A stretch of DNA of 64,000 nucleotides from Opitutaceae bacterium EW11 (GTDB taxonomy: Bacteria > Verrucomicrobiota > Verrucomicrobiia > Opitutales > Opitutaceae), in assembly GCA_003054665.1 (NCBI GenBank), contig QAYY01000002.1:434001-498000 (forward strand). Reading direction: 5' to 3'. Made by a program: the position numbers and the translations under genes. This document shows, in pieces, positions 17,478 through 25,937 of this stretch. The notes under the pieces were generated by a model. The model was given only the letters and a program-made list of their open reading frames with translations. It was not told the DNA's origin and did not search any database. Within the stretch, counting starts at the first letter, position 1. Each line of letters begins with the position of its first letter.

Positions 17478-17984
17478 TTACTTGTTGACGAGCGACGTGC
17501 CGGCGACTTTGCGCGCGATCATTTCGGTCAAGCGCTGGATTTCCATCTCCGCGGAACGTTTTGTGATCGCGGCGAGTTCGGCCTCGCTGGCGGTCTCGAG
17601 GAACTCCCGCGTCCGCGCGTCCTTGGCGGTACGCAGCTGGGCGAGTTGCTTCTCGAGATCGGCGATCTCCTGGTTGAAGCGCTCGGCGGTCGAGACGTAC
17701 TGTTGGGTCTCGTCGAGGATCCGCTTCGAGTCGGCGTCCCACTTGGCGAGGCGCTCGTCGTCCTTGCGTTTTTCCTCGGCGAGACGCTCCGCGGTGCGTT
17801 TCGCGGAGTCCTCGCGGGACTTGGCCTCGGCCGACTTGCGTTTCTCCGCCTCCTCCTGCTTGGCCTGGGCGATCTTTGCCTCTCGCACGCGATCGGCCTC
17901 GTCCGAGGCCTTGCTGAACCGGCTGTAGAAGACGGAAAAGACGGCGAGGAGAACGACGGGAAAAATGAAGTAGAATCGTTTCAT
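17478..17984 (-). CDS. Single-TM coiled-coil protein, last gene of the TonB operon
   Basis: A 168-residue protein with an N-terminal membrane anchor (MKRFYFIFPVVLLAVFSVFY) and then an almost continuous charged alpha-helical, coiled-coil-like region rich in Lys, Glu, Ala and Arg, to the C-terminus. No enzyme motif is seen. It is a paralogue of the next gene (17993-18526): both begin MK.(L/F)YFI.P and have the same layout. It is co-directional with, and 8 bases after, that gene. Because it is in the exbB-exbD-exbD-tonB operon, a structural or periplasm-spanning role in TonB energy transfer is possible, but this is inference. I do not recognise a named family. Confidence 0.8.
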   Translation of the reverse strand: MKRFYFIFPVVLLAVFSVFYSRFSKASDEADRVREAKIAQAKQEEAEKRKSAEAKSREDSAKRTAERLAEEKRKDDERLAKWDADSKRILDETQQYVSTAERFNQEIADLEKQLAQLRTAKDARTREFLETASEAELAAITKRSAEMEIQRLTEMIARKVAGTSLVNK

Positions 17985-17992
17985 GAGGAGCT

Positions 17993-18526
17993 TCAGGAGT
18001 TTTTCTTCGAGGCCTCGGCGGCGGCGGCGAGCCGGGCGGCTTCGGCCGCGTCGATTTTCGTCAGCAGCTCGGTGTACGCGGCGGCGTTCTTCTGCGCCTT
18101 GGCAACGAATTCGTTGAAGAACGTCTTCTCGTCGCGGTTGTACTTGATCGAGGCTTCCAGCTTGGCGATGGCGTCCTGCTCGGTCTTCACGTCCTTCTTC
18201 AAGCGGTCGAGCTGTCGGGAGAGTCTCTCCTGCTCGCGAAGACTGCGGTCGCGGGCGTCGATGGCCGCCTGGCGCGATTCCTTCCGGCGCGTTTCCTCAG
18301 CCTCCTTGTCCGCGCGCTCCTTCTTGAGCTTTTGCTGGGAGGCGACGGCGTCCTCGAGCGCGCGTTTGCGGGCTTCCGCCTCGCTCTTCAGCTTGGCCTC
18401 TTTGGCGATGCGTGCCTCGGCGGCTTTCTGGGCCTCGCGGGCGTCGTAGGCTTTGTTGAACTGCAGGGTGTAGGCGGCGAACAGTCCCAGCGCGGCGATG
18501 GGACCGATGAAATAGAGTTTTTTCAT
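17993..18526 (-). CDS. Single-TM coiled-coil protein in the TonB operon
   Basis: A 177-residue protein made of an N-terminal TM segment (MKKLYFIGPIAALGLFAAYT) and a long heptad-rich charged helix (about residues 25-165), ending in a short Ala/Lys tail. It starts 4 bases after the stop of the TPR gene and is followed 8 bases later by a paralogue of the same architecture. No catalytic motif or cysteine is present. The position directly after a TonB-TPR gene pair suggests an accessory part of the energising complex; this is inferred from context only. The local composition (Lys/Glu/Ala-rich) makes homology searches prone to false coiled-coil matches. Confidence 0.8.
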   Translation of the reverse strand: MKKLYFIGPIAALGLFAAYTLQFNKAYDAREAQKAAEARIAKEAKLKSEAEARKRALEDAVASQQKLKKERADKEAEETRRKESRQAAIDARDRSLREQERLSRQLDRLKKDVKTEQDAIAKLEASIKYNRDEKTFFNEFVAKAQKNAAAYTELLTKIDAAEAARLAAAAEASKKNS

Positions 18527-18530
18527 GGTG

Positions 18531-19904
18531 CTAGATTTTGGTGTTTTTCAGGGCTTCGCGTTCCTTGATGGCGTCGAGCGCCGCGCGCTTCAGGCGTCGA
18601 GCGTCGTCGGCCTTCACGTCCGGCTGTTGCGCGGCGTTGTCCGCCCACTTGGCGGCCTCGTCGAAGTTCTGGGTTTCGTAGGCGGTGAAACCGAGGAAGA
18701 GGTACGCCGCTCCGGGTTTCTTCAGGTTGCCCTTGGCGGCGGCGCGCTGGAGGTGGAGATGGGCGTCTTTCACGCGCCCCGCTCCGTAGTGGAGCTGCGC
18801 GAGCGTGAGTTCGATCTGGCCCTCGGCGGGGAAGAGCGCGGCGGCCTTTTCGAGCGTGCCGATGGCGTCGGCTTCGCGGGCGTTCTGCTGGTAGGCGAGG
18901 GCAAGCATTTCCCAGTTCGCCTGGGTGTTTTCTACGGCCCCGCTCTTCAGCCCCTCGGCGAGCAGGTCCGCGGCGCGGCCGTACTGCTCGATGTTGAAGT
19001 AGAGGCCGATGACGGTGAGGTTGTCCTTCGGCGTAGTGAAATGGCCGTTACGCTGCGCGCGCTGCATGGTCAGGATCGTGCGGATCTGGTATCGGCGGAT
19101 CTCGCGGTCCTCCTTGGCTTCGTTGGCCAGCGCCATGTACGTGCCGGCGAGCTGCTGCCAGTACAGCGCGTTCCCCGGCTGTTTTTTCACCAGCATCTCG
19201 AGCATGTCGGCGGCGCCGAGGTGGTCGTTGAGCTGCTGCATCGAGGCGAGCAGCAGGACATAAAGCTGGTCCGGCGGCTTCAGCGCGCAGTAGAGGCCGT
19301 TGGTCGCCTCGGCGCGGGCCTTGCGGAGAAGCTCGGCGTCGGGCTTTCCCGCCTGGAGCGTGGCGTGACCGTAGAGGATCGAGGCGGCGAAGAGCTCGGC
19401 GTCGGGCGTGGGCTTGGGCGTGGCGTCGAGCCAGCGCCGGATGTAGCGGTAGGCCTGGTCGAAGAGTTCGGCCTGGCGCTCCGGTGATTTTGCCTCCGCG
19501 GCCAGCTGGTAGTGGAGCTGGCAGAGCAGGTAGAGCTGGTTCAACCGGACCGGTTTTTCGTAGAACTCGTACTCCTCGCCGAGCTGCTGCGCGGCGACGA
19601 GCGGCCCGACGGCCTCCTGGTATTTCCCCTCGGTGAGCAGGATCTGCCCCTTGAGCTGGGACACCATCGCCGTGTCGTAGGATTTGGGTTCGGCCTTGGC
19701 GAGGATGCCGTCCAGCAGTTTCACGGCGGCAGCGTAGTCCTTGGCGTCGACCTTCTCCTTGAGCTTGGTGAGCTCGGACGAGACCTCGTCGGAGATCTCC
19801 TTCTTGGGCCGCTGAGCGGTGGTGTCGGCGTGGAGCGAGACGGGAAGGAGGGCGAGCGCGGCGGCGAGGACGGGCGCGAGAAAGGGATGGCGGAGGGAGA
19901 TCAT
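18531..19904 (-). CDS. Exported tetratricopeptide-repeat protein of the TonB operon
   Basis: A 457-residue TPR protein. The ATG at 19904 is chosen because it gives a good signal peptide (MISLRHPFLAPVLAAALALL, cleavage near SLHA-D) and falls one base after the tonB stop; an upstream ATG at 19934 lies inside tonB. The mature protein is a series of helical repeats of TPR type (for example YAAAVKLLDGILAKAEP, ANWEMLALAYQQNAREADAI, AAYLFLGFTAYETQNFDEA). TPR proteins encoded next to tonB/exbD genes are a recurrent arrangement in Gram-negative bacteria; a periplasmic scaffold role for the TonB complex is the usual inference. It is 4 bases before the first coiled-coil gene. Confidence 0.88.
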   Translation of the reverse strand: MISLRHPFLAPVLAAALALLPVSLHADTTAQRPKKEISDEVSSELTKLKEKVDAKDYAAAVKLLDGILAKAEPKSYDTAMVSQLKGQILLTEGKYQEAVGPLVAAQQLGEEYEFYEKPVRLNQLYLLCQLHYQLAAEAKSPERQAELFDQAYRYIRRWLDATPKPTPDAELFAASILYGHATLQAGKPDAELLRKARAEATNGLYCALKPPDQLYVLLLASMQQLNDHLGAADMLEMLVKKQPGNALYWQQLAGTYMALANEAKEDREIRRYQIRTILTMQRAQRNGHFTTPKDNLTVIGLYFNIEQYGRAADLLAEGLKSGAVENTQANWEMLALAYQQNAREADAIGTLEKAAALFPAEGQIELTLAQLHYGAGRVKDAHLHLQRAAAKGNLKKPGAAYLFLGFTAYETQNFDEAAKWADNAAQQPDVKADDARRLKRAALDAIKEREALKNTKI

Positions 19905-19905
19905 G

Positions 19906-20568
19906 CTAACGTTCGGCGGACAGCTTGAATTCAATTTCCTGTTCCATGCGCGTGTTCACGGCGACGTTGCCCTTTTTTCCCGGCCGGAACTTCGACTTCA
20001 TCACTGTCTCGATCGACGGGTTTTCGAATTCCTTGTGGGTCGAGCGGACGACGGTCGCGTCGCGGACGTCGCCCGTCACGTCGACGATGAACTGCACGAC
20101 GGCGGAGCCCATGATTCCGGCGCGCTTCAGGCTCAGCGGATACTTCGGCCTGGGCTGGAAGCGCGGCTCGGGACGCTGGTCGAGGTTGGCGACGTCGAAG
20201 ACCTGGCTGACGCCCTTGCCGACGCTCGCGTTGCTCGGGCCGGTGGGAATCGCGATCACGCCGCCCTTGTTCATGCGCGGCGGAGGCGGCGGCTGGATCT
20301 GCTGGGAGAAGAACGAGTCGCTCGAGGTCGAAGGCAGGTCGGTCTGGCTCGGCGGGGCGAGGTCCGAAAGATCCGTTTCATGCGTGGCCTCGGGCGTCGC
20401 GTCCGGCGTCTCCGGCTCCTGCTGCGGCATCACCATCACCTCCATGGAGGCGGGCGGCTCTTCTTTCTTGAGCTGCTCCTTGGCCCGGTCGATCAGGCTT
20501 CCGCCCCAGACGAGGCCGAAGTGGAGGAGGGCGGAGCCGACGGCGCTGACGAGTATGTTTCGAAGCAT
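19906..20568 (-). CDS. tonB: Energy transducer TonB
   Basis: A 220-residue TonB-family protein. It has an N-terminal TM helix (ILVSAVGSALLHFGLVWGGS, residues 5-24), a Pro/Glu/Thr-rich periplasm-spanning linker (about 36-140, with IQPPPPPR) and a C-terminal TonB domain (PKYPLSLKRAGIMGSAVVQF followed by VDVTGDVRDATVVRSTH, residues 141-215). It couples proton flow through ExbBD to outer-membrane receptors. It starts 3 bases after the second exbD and ends one base before the TPR gene. Likely clients in the window are the receptors at 8638-11520 and 44754-47372; the co-directional neighbour makes the first the better candidate. Confidence 0.92.
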   Translation of the reverse strand: MLRNILVSAVGSALLHFGLVWGGSLIDRAKEQLKKEEPPASMEVMVMPQQEPETPDATPEATHETDLSDLAPPSQTDLPSTSSDSFFSQQIQPPPPPRMNKGGVIAIPTGPSNASVGKGVSQVFDVANLDQRPEPRFQPRPKYPLSLKRAGIMGSAVVQFIVDVTGDVRDATVVRSTHKEFENPSIETVMKSKFRPGKKGNVAVNTRMEQEIEFKLSAER

Positions 20569-20571
20569 GGG

Positions 20572-21009
20572 TCAGCGGCCGGAGGCGCGGTAGATCGTTT
20601 CGATGGACACTTGTTTGATGCCCGACTTCCGCACCTCGTCGAAGGCCTTGATCGTCGCGCCGACTTTGGCGCGGTCGTCGCCGGTGATGAGCACGTGCGG
20701 GTTGGGCGAGGTCGCCTTGTAGTTCTGGAGCCGCGGAGCGATTTCGCTGAACGGGATCAACTCGCGGTTCCAATACGCGGAGCCGGCCTCGGAGACCTGG
20801 AGGATGACGGTGTCGTCCTCGGGATTGGGCGCCGCATTGGCTTTCGCCGCGGGAAGATCGATCGGGAGCGACTGGATCTTGTTCAACGACAGGGTGAACA
20901 GGACGAAGGTCGCAAGCAGGAAGAAGATCACGTCGATCAGCGGGATGATCTCGATGCGCGCCTTCTTGGGTCCGTCGAGCGAGTGGGAGCCTCCGGATGA
21001 GCCGGCCAT
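20572..21009 (-). CDS. exbD: Biopolymer transport protein ExbD/TolR family
   Basis: A 145-residue ExbD/TolR protein: short cytoplasmic N-terminus, one TM helix (IIPLIDVIFFLLATFVLFTL) with the proton-path aspartate at D26, and a periplasmic domain of about 100 residues ending in IKQVSIETIYRASG. It is the second of two tandem exbD genes, 16 bases after the first; the two share the KKARIEIIPLIDVIFFLLAT core almost exactly. Two different ExbD subunits could form a heterodimer in the ExbB pentamer, or serve different TonB clients. Confidence 0.93.
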   Translation of the reverse strand: MAGSSGGSHSLDGPKKARIEIIPLIDVIFFLLATFVLFTLSLNKIQSLPIDLPAAKANAAPNPEDDTVILQVSEAGSAYWNRELIPFSEIAPRLQNYKATSPNPHVLITGDDRAKVGATIKAFDEVRKSGIKQVSIETIYRASGR

Positions 21010-21025
21010 GGTGGGATGGGTTGGA

Positions 21026-21466
21026 TTATTTCTGTTGGATGCGGGTCTCGATGTTCACCTTCGAGATCCCGGCCTTGCGGACTTCGTCGACCACGTAACG
21101 CATCTGCGAATACATCGCGTTCTCGTCGCCGTTCACCAGGACCTTGGGATTGGGTTCGATCTGCTTGTAGGCCTGGAGGCGGACGATGAAGTCATCGAGG
21201 GTGATGTGCTCCTTGTCCCAGGCGATCGTGCCCTCGTTGGTCACGGAGATCGTGACGGCGTTGTTGGCGTCGCGCGGCTCGCTCGTCTCGATCGCGGGGA
21301 GCGTCACGGGGATGCCGCCGGATTTGTTGAGCGAGAGCGTGAAGAGAACGAAGGTGGCGAGCAGGAAGAAGATCACGTCGATCAGCGGGATGATCTCGAT
21401 GCGCGCGCGCTTTCCGCCCCCCGCGGGAAGCTCCGCGGGGGCGTTGCTGGTGAACGGGTCCGACAT
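21026..21466 (-). CDS. exbD: Biopolymer transport protein ExbD/TolR family
   Basis: A 146-residue ExbD/TolR protein with the proton-path aspartate D30 in its only TM helix (residues 25-45, IIPLIDVIFFLLATFVLFTL) and a periplasmic C-terminal domain ending IETRIQQK. It starts 4 bases after the exbB stop and precedes a second exbD. The N-terminal 20 residues before the RARIE basic patch are Pro/Gly-rich. Part of the inner-membrane proton motor that drives TonB. Confidence 0.93.
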   Translation of the reverse strand: MSDPFTSNAPAELPAGGGKRARIEIIPLIDVIFFLLATFVLFTLSLNKSGGIPVTLPAIETSEPRDANNAVTISVTNEGTIAWDKEHITLDDFIVRLQAYKQIEPNPKVLVNGDENAMYSQMRYVVDEVRKAGISKVNIETRIQQK

Positions 21467-21470
21467 CGGT

Positions 21471-22139
21471 TCAGGTGGTTACGTCGGCCTCGGCCTTCTT
21501 GAGGATCACGTCGAGGGTGTACGACGCCTGGCTGATCTCTCGCTTGGTGGTCTCCACCCGCGTATTCAGAATGTTATACGGGATGAGTCCGATGATGGCT
21601 ATGACCAGGCCGCACGCCGTGGCGATGAGCGCCTCGCCGACGCCGCCGGTGATCTTGCTCGCGCTCGCGGCGATGTCGCCGTCGCCCAGCGCGCCGAACG
21701 TGTTCATCATGCCCGTCACCGTGCCGAGCAGTCCGAGCAGCGGGGCGGCGGTGACGCAGGTGTCGAGAACCGAGTGGCCCTGCTGGATGCGGGCGACCTC
21801 GGAGCTTGCGGCTCGCAGGAAGGCGCTGGAGAGCGAGTAATCCTTGTAGGTCAGCGCCTCGCCGAGGATGCGGGCGACGTAGTCCTTGGTGGTCTTGCTC
21901 AGCTTGATCGCGTCCTCGAAGGCGCCTTCCTCGATGCGGTCGAACATCTTGTTCACGATCTCCGGCTCCCGCGTGCGCTGATCCGTGACGAGGAAAAACA
22001 CGCGCTCGAGCACGATCGTGACCGCGACGAACGACACCAGGGCGATCGGCCACATGATGGGTCCCCCATGCTTGAAGAGTTCCATGGGGGATTGGCCCAT
22101 GATGAAGGCGACCGGGAGGGATTCTAGGGCTAGGCTCAT
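21471..22139 (-). CDS. exbB: MotA/TolQ/ExbB proton channel family protein
   Basis: A 222-residue ExbB/TolQ-type protein with three TM segments (about 28-50, 125-147 and 168-190). The family signature APLLGLLGTVTGMM lies at 132-145, before the third helix GEALIATACGLVIAIIG. It opens the operon exbB-exbD-exbD-tonB-TPR-coil-coil with spacings of 1-16 bases and is therefore certainly co-transcribed with them. The start is the ATG at 22139; the N-terminal 25 residues look amphipathic rather than a signal. The promoter must lie in the divergent gap 22140-22462. Confidence 0.93.
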   Translation of the reverse strand: MSLALESLPVAFIMGQSPMELFKHGGPIMWPIALVSFVAVTIVLERVFFLVTDQRTREPEIVNKMFDRIEEGAFEDAIKLSKTTKDYVARILGEALTYKDYSLSSAFLRAASSEVARIQQGHSVLDTCVTAAPLLGLLGTVTGMMNTFGALGDGDIAASASKITGGVGEALIATACGLVIAIIGLIPYNILNTRVETTKREISQASYTLDVILKKAEADVTT

Positions 22140-22462
22140 GACGATGTATCGTTTCTTGTATCTTGGTTTCGGTGGGAGAGGCGCGGTCCGGCGTGGAGTC
22201 GCCGGCGTCCGCGGAAGGTGTGAAACGTCTGCGGGTTCGAAGGTGGCTTCGGATCACGCAGCGCGCGGCGGTCGACCGCCCGCGGAAACACGCGACCGGT
22301 CTGCGTCGGAGTTCAGCACGTTACATGCCCCCAGCCTTCCGGGGCCGTGCCATGTATCCGCGGGGAAAAACATTCAACCGAAGAGCCTGCCACAGTTGAA
22401 AAATGTTGCTCGCGTCGGGGCGGCCGGCCCCGGGCGCAACGCCTGCTGGGCCGTGCGCACCT
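22140..22462. promoter_or_regulatory. Divergent intergenic region with an imperfect dyad
   Basis: This 323-base gap separates exbB (minus) from the efflux lipoprotein (plus), so it must contain both promoters. An imperfect inverted repeat, AACATTCAAC at 22369-22378 against GTTGAAAAATGTT at 22395-22407, is the only clear structure; it is nearer to the efflux gene. No gene or recognisable riboswitch was seen, and I cannot place promoters confidently. Confidence 0.35.
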
Positions 22463-23914
22463 ATGTCCTTCTTCCCGGCGCCTCGCCGAACCGCTGTGTT
22501 TCGCGGGGTACACCTGACGGCTCTCCTGCTCGCCGCCGCGGCGGGCGGTTGTGTGGTGCACGAGAGCCGGCGCGCACCGGAGCCGGGAGTGACGATTCCC
22601 GCGTACTCCGTCGGCTCCGGCGCCCCGGCCGCGGCGCCGGCGACGGCGGCATGGTGGCGGACGCTCGAGTCGCCGCTCCTGGACCGGCAGATGGAGCTGG
22701 CTTTGCGCAACAGCCACTCGGTCGAGGCGGCACGCGCCCGGCTCGCACAGGCCGACGCCTACTACCGGCGCGCCTCGGCGGTGCGCTGGCCGGAGATCGG
22801 CGCCAAGGCGCATCGCCAGCACGACCTCGCCGCGGACGTGCGCCGCGAGGACTACTCCGAATTCGGTCCTGTGCTCGCCTGGGAAGTGGACCTCTTCGGG
22901 CGGCTCGAAAACGCACGGAGAACGAGGGCGATGGAGCGCGCATCGCGTCTCGGTCAGCTCGACGGCGCGCGACTCGTGCTTTCGGCGAACGTCGCGGAGG
23001 CGTATCTCGGCGTGATCGAACAGAAGGAGCTGCTTCGCCTGCTCCAGAGTCAGATCGCGGCGTCGCAGGAGATGCTGAGCATCATCGAGGGCCGGTTCCG
23101 GCAGGGGCTGATTTCGAGGGTCGATCTGCTTCAACAGCAGGGCCAGCTGGCTGACATCCTCAGCCAGGTTCCCGATGCCGAGTCGAACCTTCAGGTTCAG
23201 CAGAAGATTCTGGATACGCTCGTGCACGGCCGTTCCGGAGACGTGCCGGCGGTCCGGGTCGACGAGTCGCTCCCCGCCGCGGGGCCGCTTCCCGCGATCG
23301 GCGATCCGAACGCGCTGCTGCTGGCCCGGCCGGACCTTCGTTCCGCGCGGGCGGACGTGAGCGCGGCGGACGCCGACATCGGCCGCGCGATCGCCGAGCG
23401 TCTGCCGCGCCTGACGTTTGCCGCGGACGCGCTGGAGGTCGCCGGGCGCGGCCGGAGCGGGCTGTTGTCCACGCTCGATGGAAGCGTGCTTCTGCCCCTG
23501 CTCGATTGGGGAAATCGCCGGGCGGAGGTGCGGCGCGCGCGGGCCGTGCACGAGGAACGGCTGGCGGTTTTCGCCCAGGCGTACGTCGATGCCGTGCTCG
23601 AAGTCGAGAACGGCGTGACCCGGGAGGTGAAACAACGCGAACTCATCGCGCGCCTCGAGGAGAGGAGGCAGTTGCTGCAGGCCGCGCTCGACCAGTCGAA
23701 GGAACGCTACACCGCCGGCATGACAGATTATCTTCCGGTCCTTACCAGCCTCCAGCAGCTGAACGCTCTTGAACAGCGCCTGATCCGGGAACGGCGAAAA
23801 TTGCTCAGCTTCCGCGTCACACTCCACCGCGCACTCGGCGGACCCATGCCCGACTTCCCGGACCCCGTCGCATCCGCCTCGCGCGTGCGACCGGATTCGC
23901 GCGCTACGCCGTGA
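22463..23914 (+). CDS. Outer-membrane efflux lipoprotein (TolC/NodT family)
   Basis: A 483-residue outer-membrane factor of the TolC/NodT type, which forms the exit duct of RND or ABC efflux systems. The ATG at 22463 is chosen because it gives a lipoprotein signal (LLLAAAAGGC, lipidation at C30); an ATG 20 codons upstream is less convincing. Two internally repeated OEP halves are visible: PLLDRQMELALRNSHSVEAA followed by the long helical hairpin, and the repeat near DPNALLLARPDLRSARADVS (the characteristic RPDL.SA motif). No inner-membrane pump or adaptor is adjacent; the MacA/MacB-like operon at 36833-43111 lacks its own outer-membrane factor and could use this one. The 3' end overlaps the convergent binding-protein gene by 11 bases. 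Confidence 0.9.
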   Translation: MSFFPAPRRTAVFRGVHLTALLLAAAAGGCVVHESRRAPEPGVTIPAYSVGSGAPAAAPATAAWWRTLESPLLDRQMELALRNSHSVEAARARLAQADAYYRRASAVRWPEIGAKAHRQHDLAADVRREDYSEFGPVLAWEVDLFGRLENARRTRAMERASRLGQLDGARLVLSANVAEAYLGVIEQKELLRLLQSQIAASQEMLSIIEGRFRQGLISRVDLLQQQGQLADILSQVPDAESNLQVQQKILDTLVHGRSGDVPAVRVDESLPAAGPLPAIGDPNALLLARPDLRSARADVSAADADIGRAIAERLPRLTFAADALEVAGRGRSGLLSTLDGSVLLPLLDWGNRRAEVRRARAVHEERLAVFAQAYVDAVLEVENGVTREVKQRELIARLEERRQLLQAALDQSKERYTAGMTDYLPVLTSLQQLNALEQRLIRERRKLLSFRVTLHRALGGPMPDFPDPVASASRVRPDSRATP

Positions 23915-24872
23915 CGGGCGGCTTCGTCCGGAGGGGGGCGAAGATCTTGCCGGCGGCCTGCCGGAGATCGGACTCCGAGACTCTCACGCCGGGGAGCGCG
24001 AGCGTGGCGGCGATCAGTGGCTCCACCGCTCCGAGCCCGGCGGCCGGCGCCGCCGGGGACGCTGCCTCGAAACGTATCAGGCGGGACAATTCGAGGTCGC
24101 CACCGAGCGCTCCGGGGACGGCGGACGACGAGGTGATGATCGCGCTCTTCTGCTCCAGGAAGATGCGGAGGGCCTCCGGCTGATTCTCCGGCCGCGCGCA
24201 GTATTGTCTCGCTGTTTCGATCGCGGCGGCGATCCGCCGTACGGCGGCTTCGTCGGTCGACAGGAAATTCTCGGTGCACGCCAGCAGCGATTCGAGATGG
24301 CCGGGAAAAAGTTCGGAGCTGCGCGTCAGCGTGATCGCCACGCCTTCGGTGGTCGCGACGCGGCAGACCGGTTCCGCGCAGCAGAGCCCATGGATGTGCC
24401 CGTCTTTCAGCAGGTCTATCGCCTGGCTCACCGCGATCGGCATGGTGGTGATGCGATCCGCCCAGGTCGGGTGGGAGCGTTTGATCCAGCTCTGAAGGAA
24501 GTACGTGGAAAACGCGTACGGAGACTCGACCCCGATCCGGACCGGGGTCGCGGGACGTGCGGCGTTCGAGAGCAGCGCGTGGGCGCGGGTCGAGAGGACG
24601 ATCGCCTGCCCCTGATACGACGTCGGAGCGATGGCGTGGAGCGGGAGTGCGCTTTTGCCCAGCCCCGCCGCAAGCGCCAACGGCATGAGCGCGGGAACGT
24701 TGGCGGCGGAGAGTTTGCCGGAGGAGAGCCGCGCCTCGACGCTGGCCCAGCCGAGCTCCGTCGACAGCGCGACCTCGATGCCCTGCTCGACAAACAGGCC
24801 CCGGGCGTGCGCGACGTACAGCGGAAGATCGCTCAGAAGCCCCACGCATCCAATACGACAAATTTTCTTCAT
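23904..24872 (-). CDS. NrtA/CmpA/NasS-like substrate-binding protein without signal peptide
   Basis: A 322-residue protein of the nitrate/bicarbonate (NrtA/CmpA) type periplasmic-binding fold. The opening KKICRIGCVGLLSDLPLYVA and the sequence VEQGIEVALSTELGWASVEARL match the start of this family, followed by NVPALMPLALA and an HIHGLCCAEP segment. The ATG at 24872 gives no signal peptide or lipobox, unlike transport-associated binding proteins, and there are no ABC permease or ATPase genes beside it. This is the layout of a cytoplasmic ligand sensor such as NasS. It is transcribed away from a LysR-type regulator 84 bases off, so control of one by the ligand of the other is plausible. The ligand is not evident. 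Confidence 0.82.
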   Translation of the reverse strand: MKKICRIGCVGLLSDLPLYVAHARGLFVEQGIEVALSTELGWASVEARLSSGKLSAANVPALMPLALAAGLGKSALPLHAIAPTSYQGQAIVLSTRAHALLSNAARPATPVRIGVESPYAFSTYFLQSWIKRSHPTWADRITTMPIAVSQAIDLLKDGHIHGLCCAEPVCRVATTEGVAITLTRSSELFPGHLESLLACTENFLSTDEAAVRRIAAAIETARQYCARPENQPEALRIFLEQKSAIITSSSAVPGALGGDLELSRLIRFEAASPAAPAAGLGAVEPLIAATLALPGVRVSESDLRQAAGKIFAPLRTKPPVTA

Positions 24873-24885
24873 GGGATTTCTGGAA

Positions 24886-24952
24886 CGAATAGGTGCTGGT
24901 GGTATTCGGCCTGCTAGCAGCGTCTGTACCAGAGTCGCTGGGCTGAATATTC
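24886..24952. promoter_or_regulatory. LysR-type operator candidate between divergent genes
   Basis: The 84-base gap between the NasS-like gene and the LysR gene contains a perfect dyad CGAATA-N11-TATTCG (24886-24908) and, 36 bases further on, the palindrome GAATATTC (24945-24952) made of the same half-sites, just before the regulator's GTG start. This layout (a long dyad plus a second site near the promoter) is typical of LysR recognition and activation sites; the assignment is inference. Confidence 0.55.
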
Positions 24953-24956
24953 CTGT

Positions 24957-25937
24957 GTGAAAGAGCCGATCGATAGTCGACAGCTGCACATTTTCGTCGT
25001 CCTCGCGAAACGGGGAAGCCTCCGGGCCGCCGCGGCGGAGCTGTTTCTCACGAATTCGGCGATCAGCCACTCCATCCGGAATCTCGAGTCGAACCTCGGG
25101 GCGAAGCTGTTCTACCGTCCCGGCAAGTTTCTCGCCCTGACGGACAAGGGTCAGGTCCTGCTGCGTGAAGCGTCGAGCATCCTCGCGTCGATGGAGCGCG
25201 TTCGCGAACACCTCGGGAGCGACGAGTCGATGGTCCGCGCGCCGGTGCGCGTCGCGGTGGGTTTCAATTTCCTCAGCCACCTCCTTCCCGAGGTGGTGCG
25301 CGAATGGCAGCAATGTTTTCCGCAGGGGAAACTGATCGCGCGGGCTTCCGAGCGCGACGCGTGCCTGAAGCTCGTGGCGGACGATTCGGTCGACGCCGCG
25401 ATCCTCGTCGATCCGCCCGACGATCCGGAGCTGGCGGTGCATCCACTTTTTGAAGACGAGCTCAAGGTCGTCGTCGCCCCCGGCCATCCCCTGGCCAGCT
25501 CCGAGACGGTCAGCCCGCGAAGCCTGCACGGGAAGACACTCCTCGTTTCCCGGATGCAGAGCCACACGACGCGGCTCGTGATCTCGGAAATGCGGCGCCA
25601 CGGCGTGAGTTTCCACGATTGCATCGAGGTCGGCGGGCCCGCCGCCATCCAGGAGATGGTGAGAGCCGGCCTCGGCATCGCGATGCAGCCGGATTGGGTG
25701 CTCGACCGGCAGCCGGGCTGCGGCCTCGAGGCGCGTCCGCTCAGCCAGGTGCGGATCATCCGCCGCTGGGCCCACGTCCGTCGAGCGGACCGGGAAACCA
25801 ACATCATGGAGCGGACGTTCCTGCGTCTTTGCCAGCGCGTGTCCGAGAATATCTGCGGCTACGCGTCCTGCGTCGTGGCGCTGCTTTGTTTCGACAGCTG
25901 CAGCGTGGATACGGTGACCGCGACGCTGCTGGGCTGA
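24957..25937 (+). CDS. LysR-family transcriptional regulator
   Basis: A 326-residue LysR-type regulator starting at a GTG (24957). Residues 5-64 form the winged helix-turn-helix (LHIFVVLAKRGSLRAAAAEL, then TNSAISHSIRNLE), and residues about 90-300 form the effector-binding domain (VRVAVGFNFLSHLLPEVVRE onward). The divergent position relative to the NasS-like gene and the dyad in between support regulation of that gene and itself. The C-terminal 30 residues after the LysR substrate domain contain three cysteines (CGYASCVVALLCFDSCSVDT), unusual for the family and possibly a small extension. Confidence 0.92.
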   Translation: MKEPIDSRQLHIFVVLAKRGSLRAAAAELFLTNSAISHSIRNLESNLGAKLFYRPGKFLALTDKGQVLLREASSILASMERVREHLGSDESMVRAPVRVAVGFNFLSHLLPEVVREWQQCFPQGKLIARASERDACLKLVADDSVDAAILVDPPDDPELAVHPLFEDELKVVVAPGHPLASSETVSPRSLHGKTLLVSRMQSHTTRLVISEMRRHGVSFHDCIEVGGPAAIQEMVRAGLGIAMQPDWVLDRQPGCGLEARPLSQVRIIRRWAHVRRADRETNIMERTFLRLCQRVSENICGYASCVVALLCFDSCSVDTVTATLLG

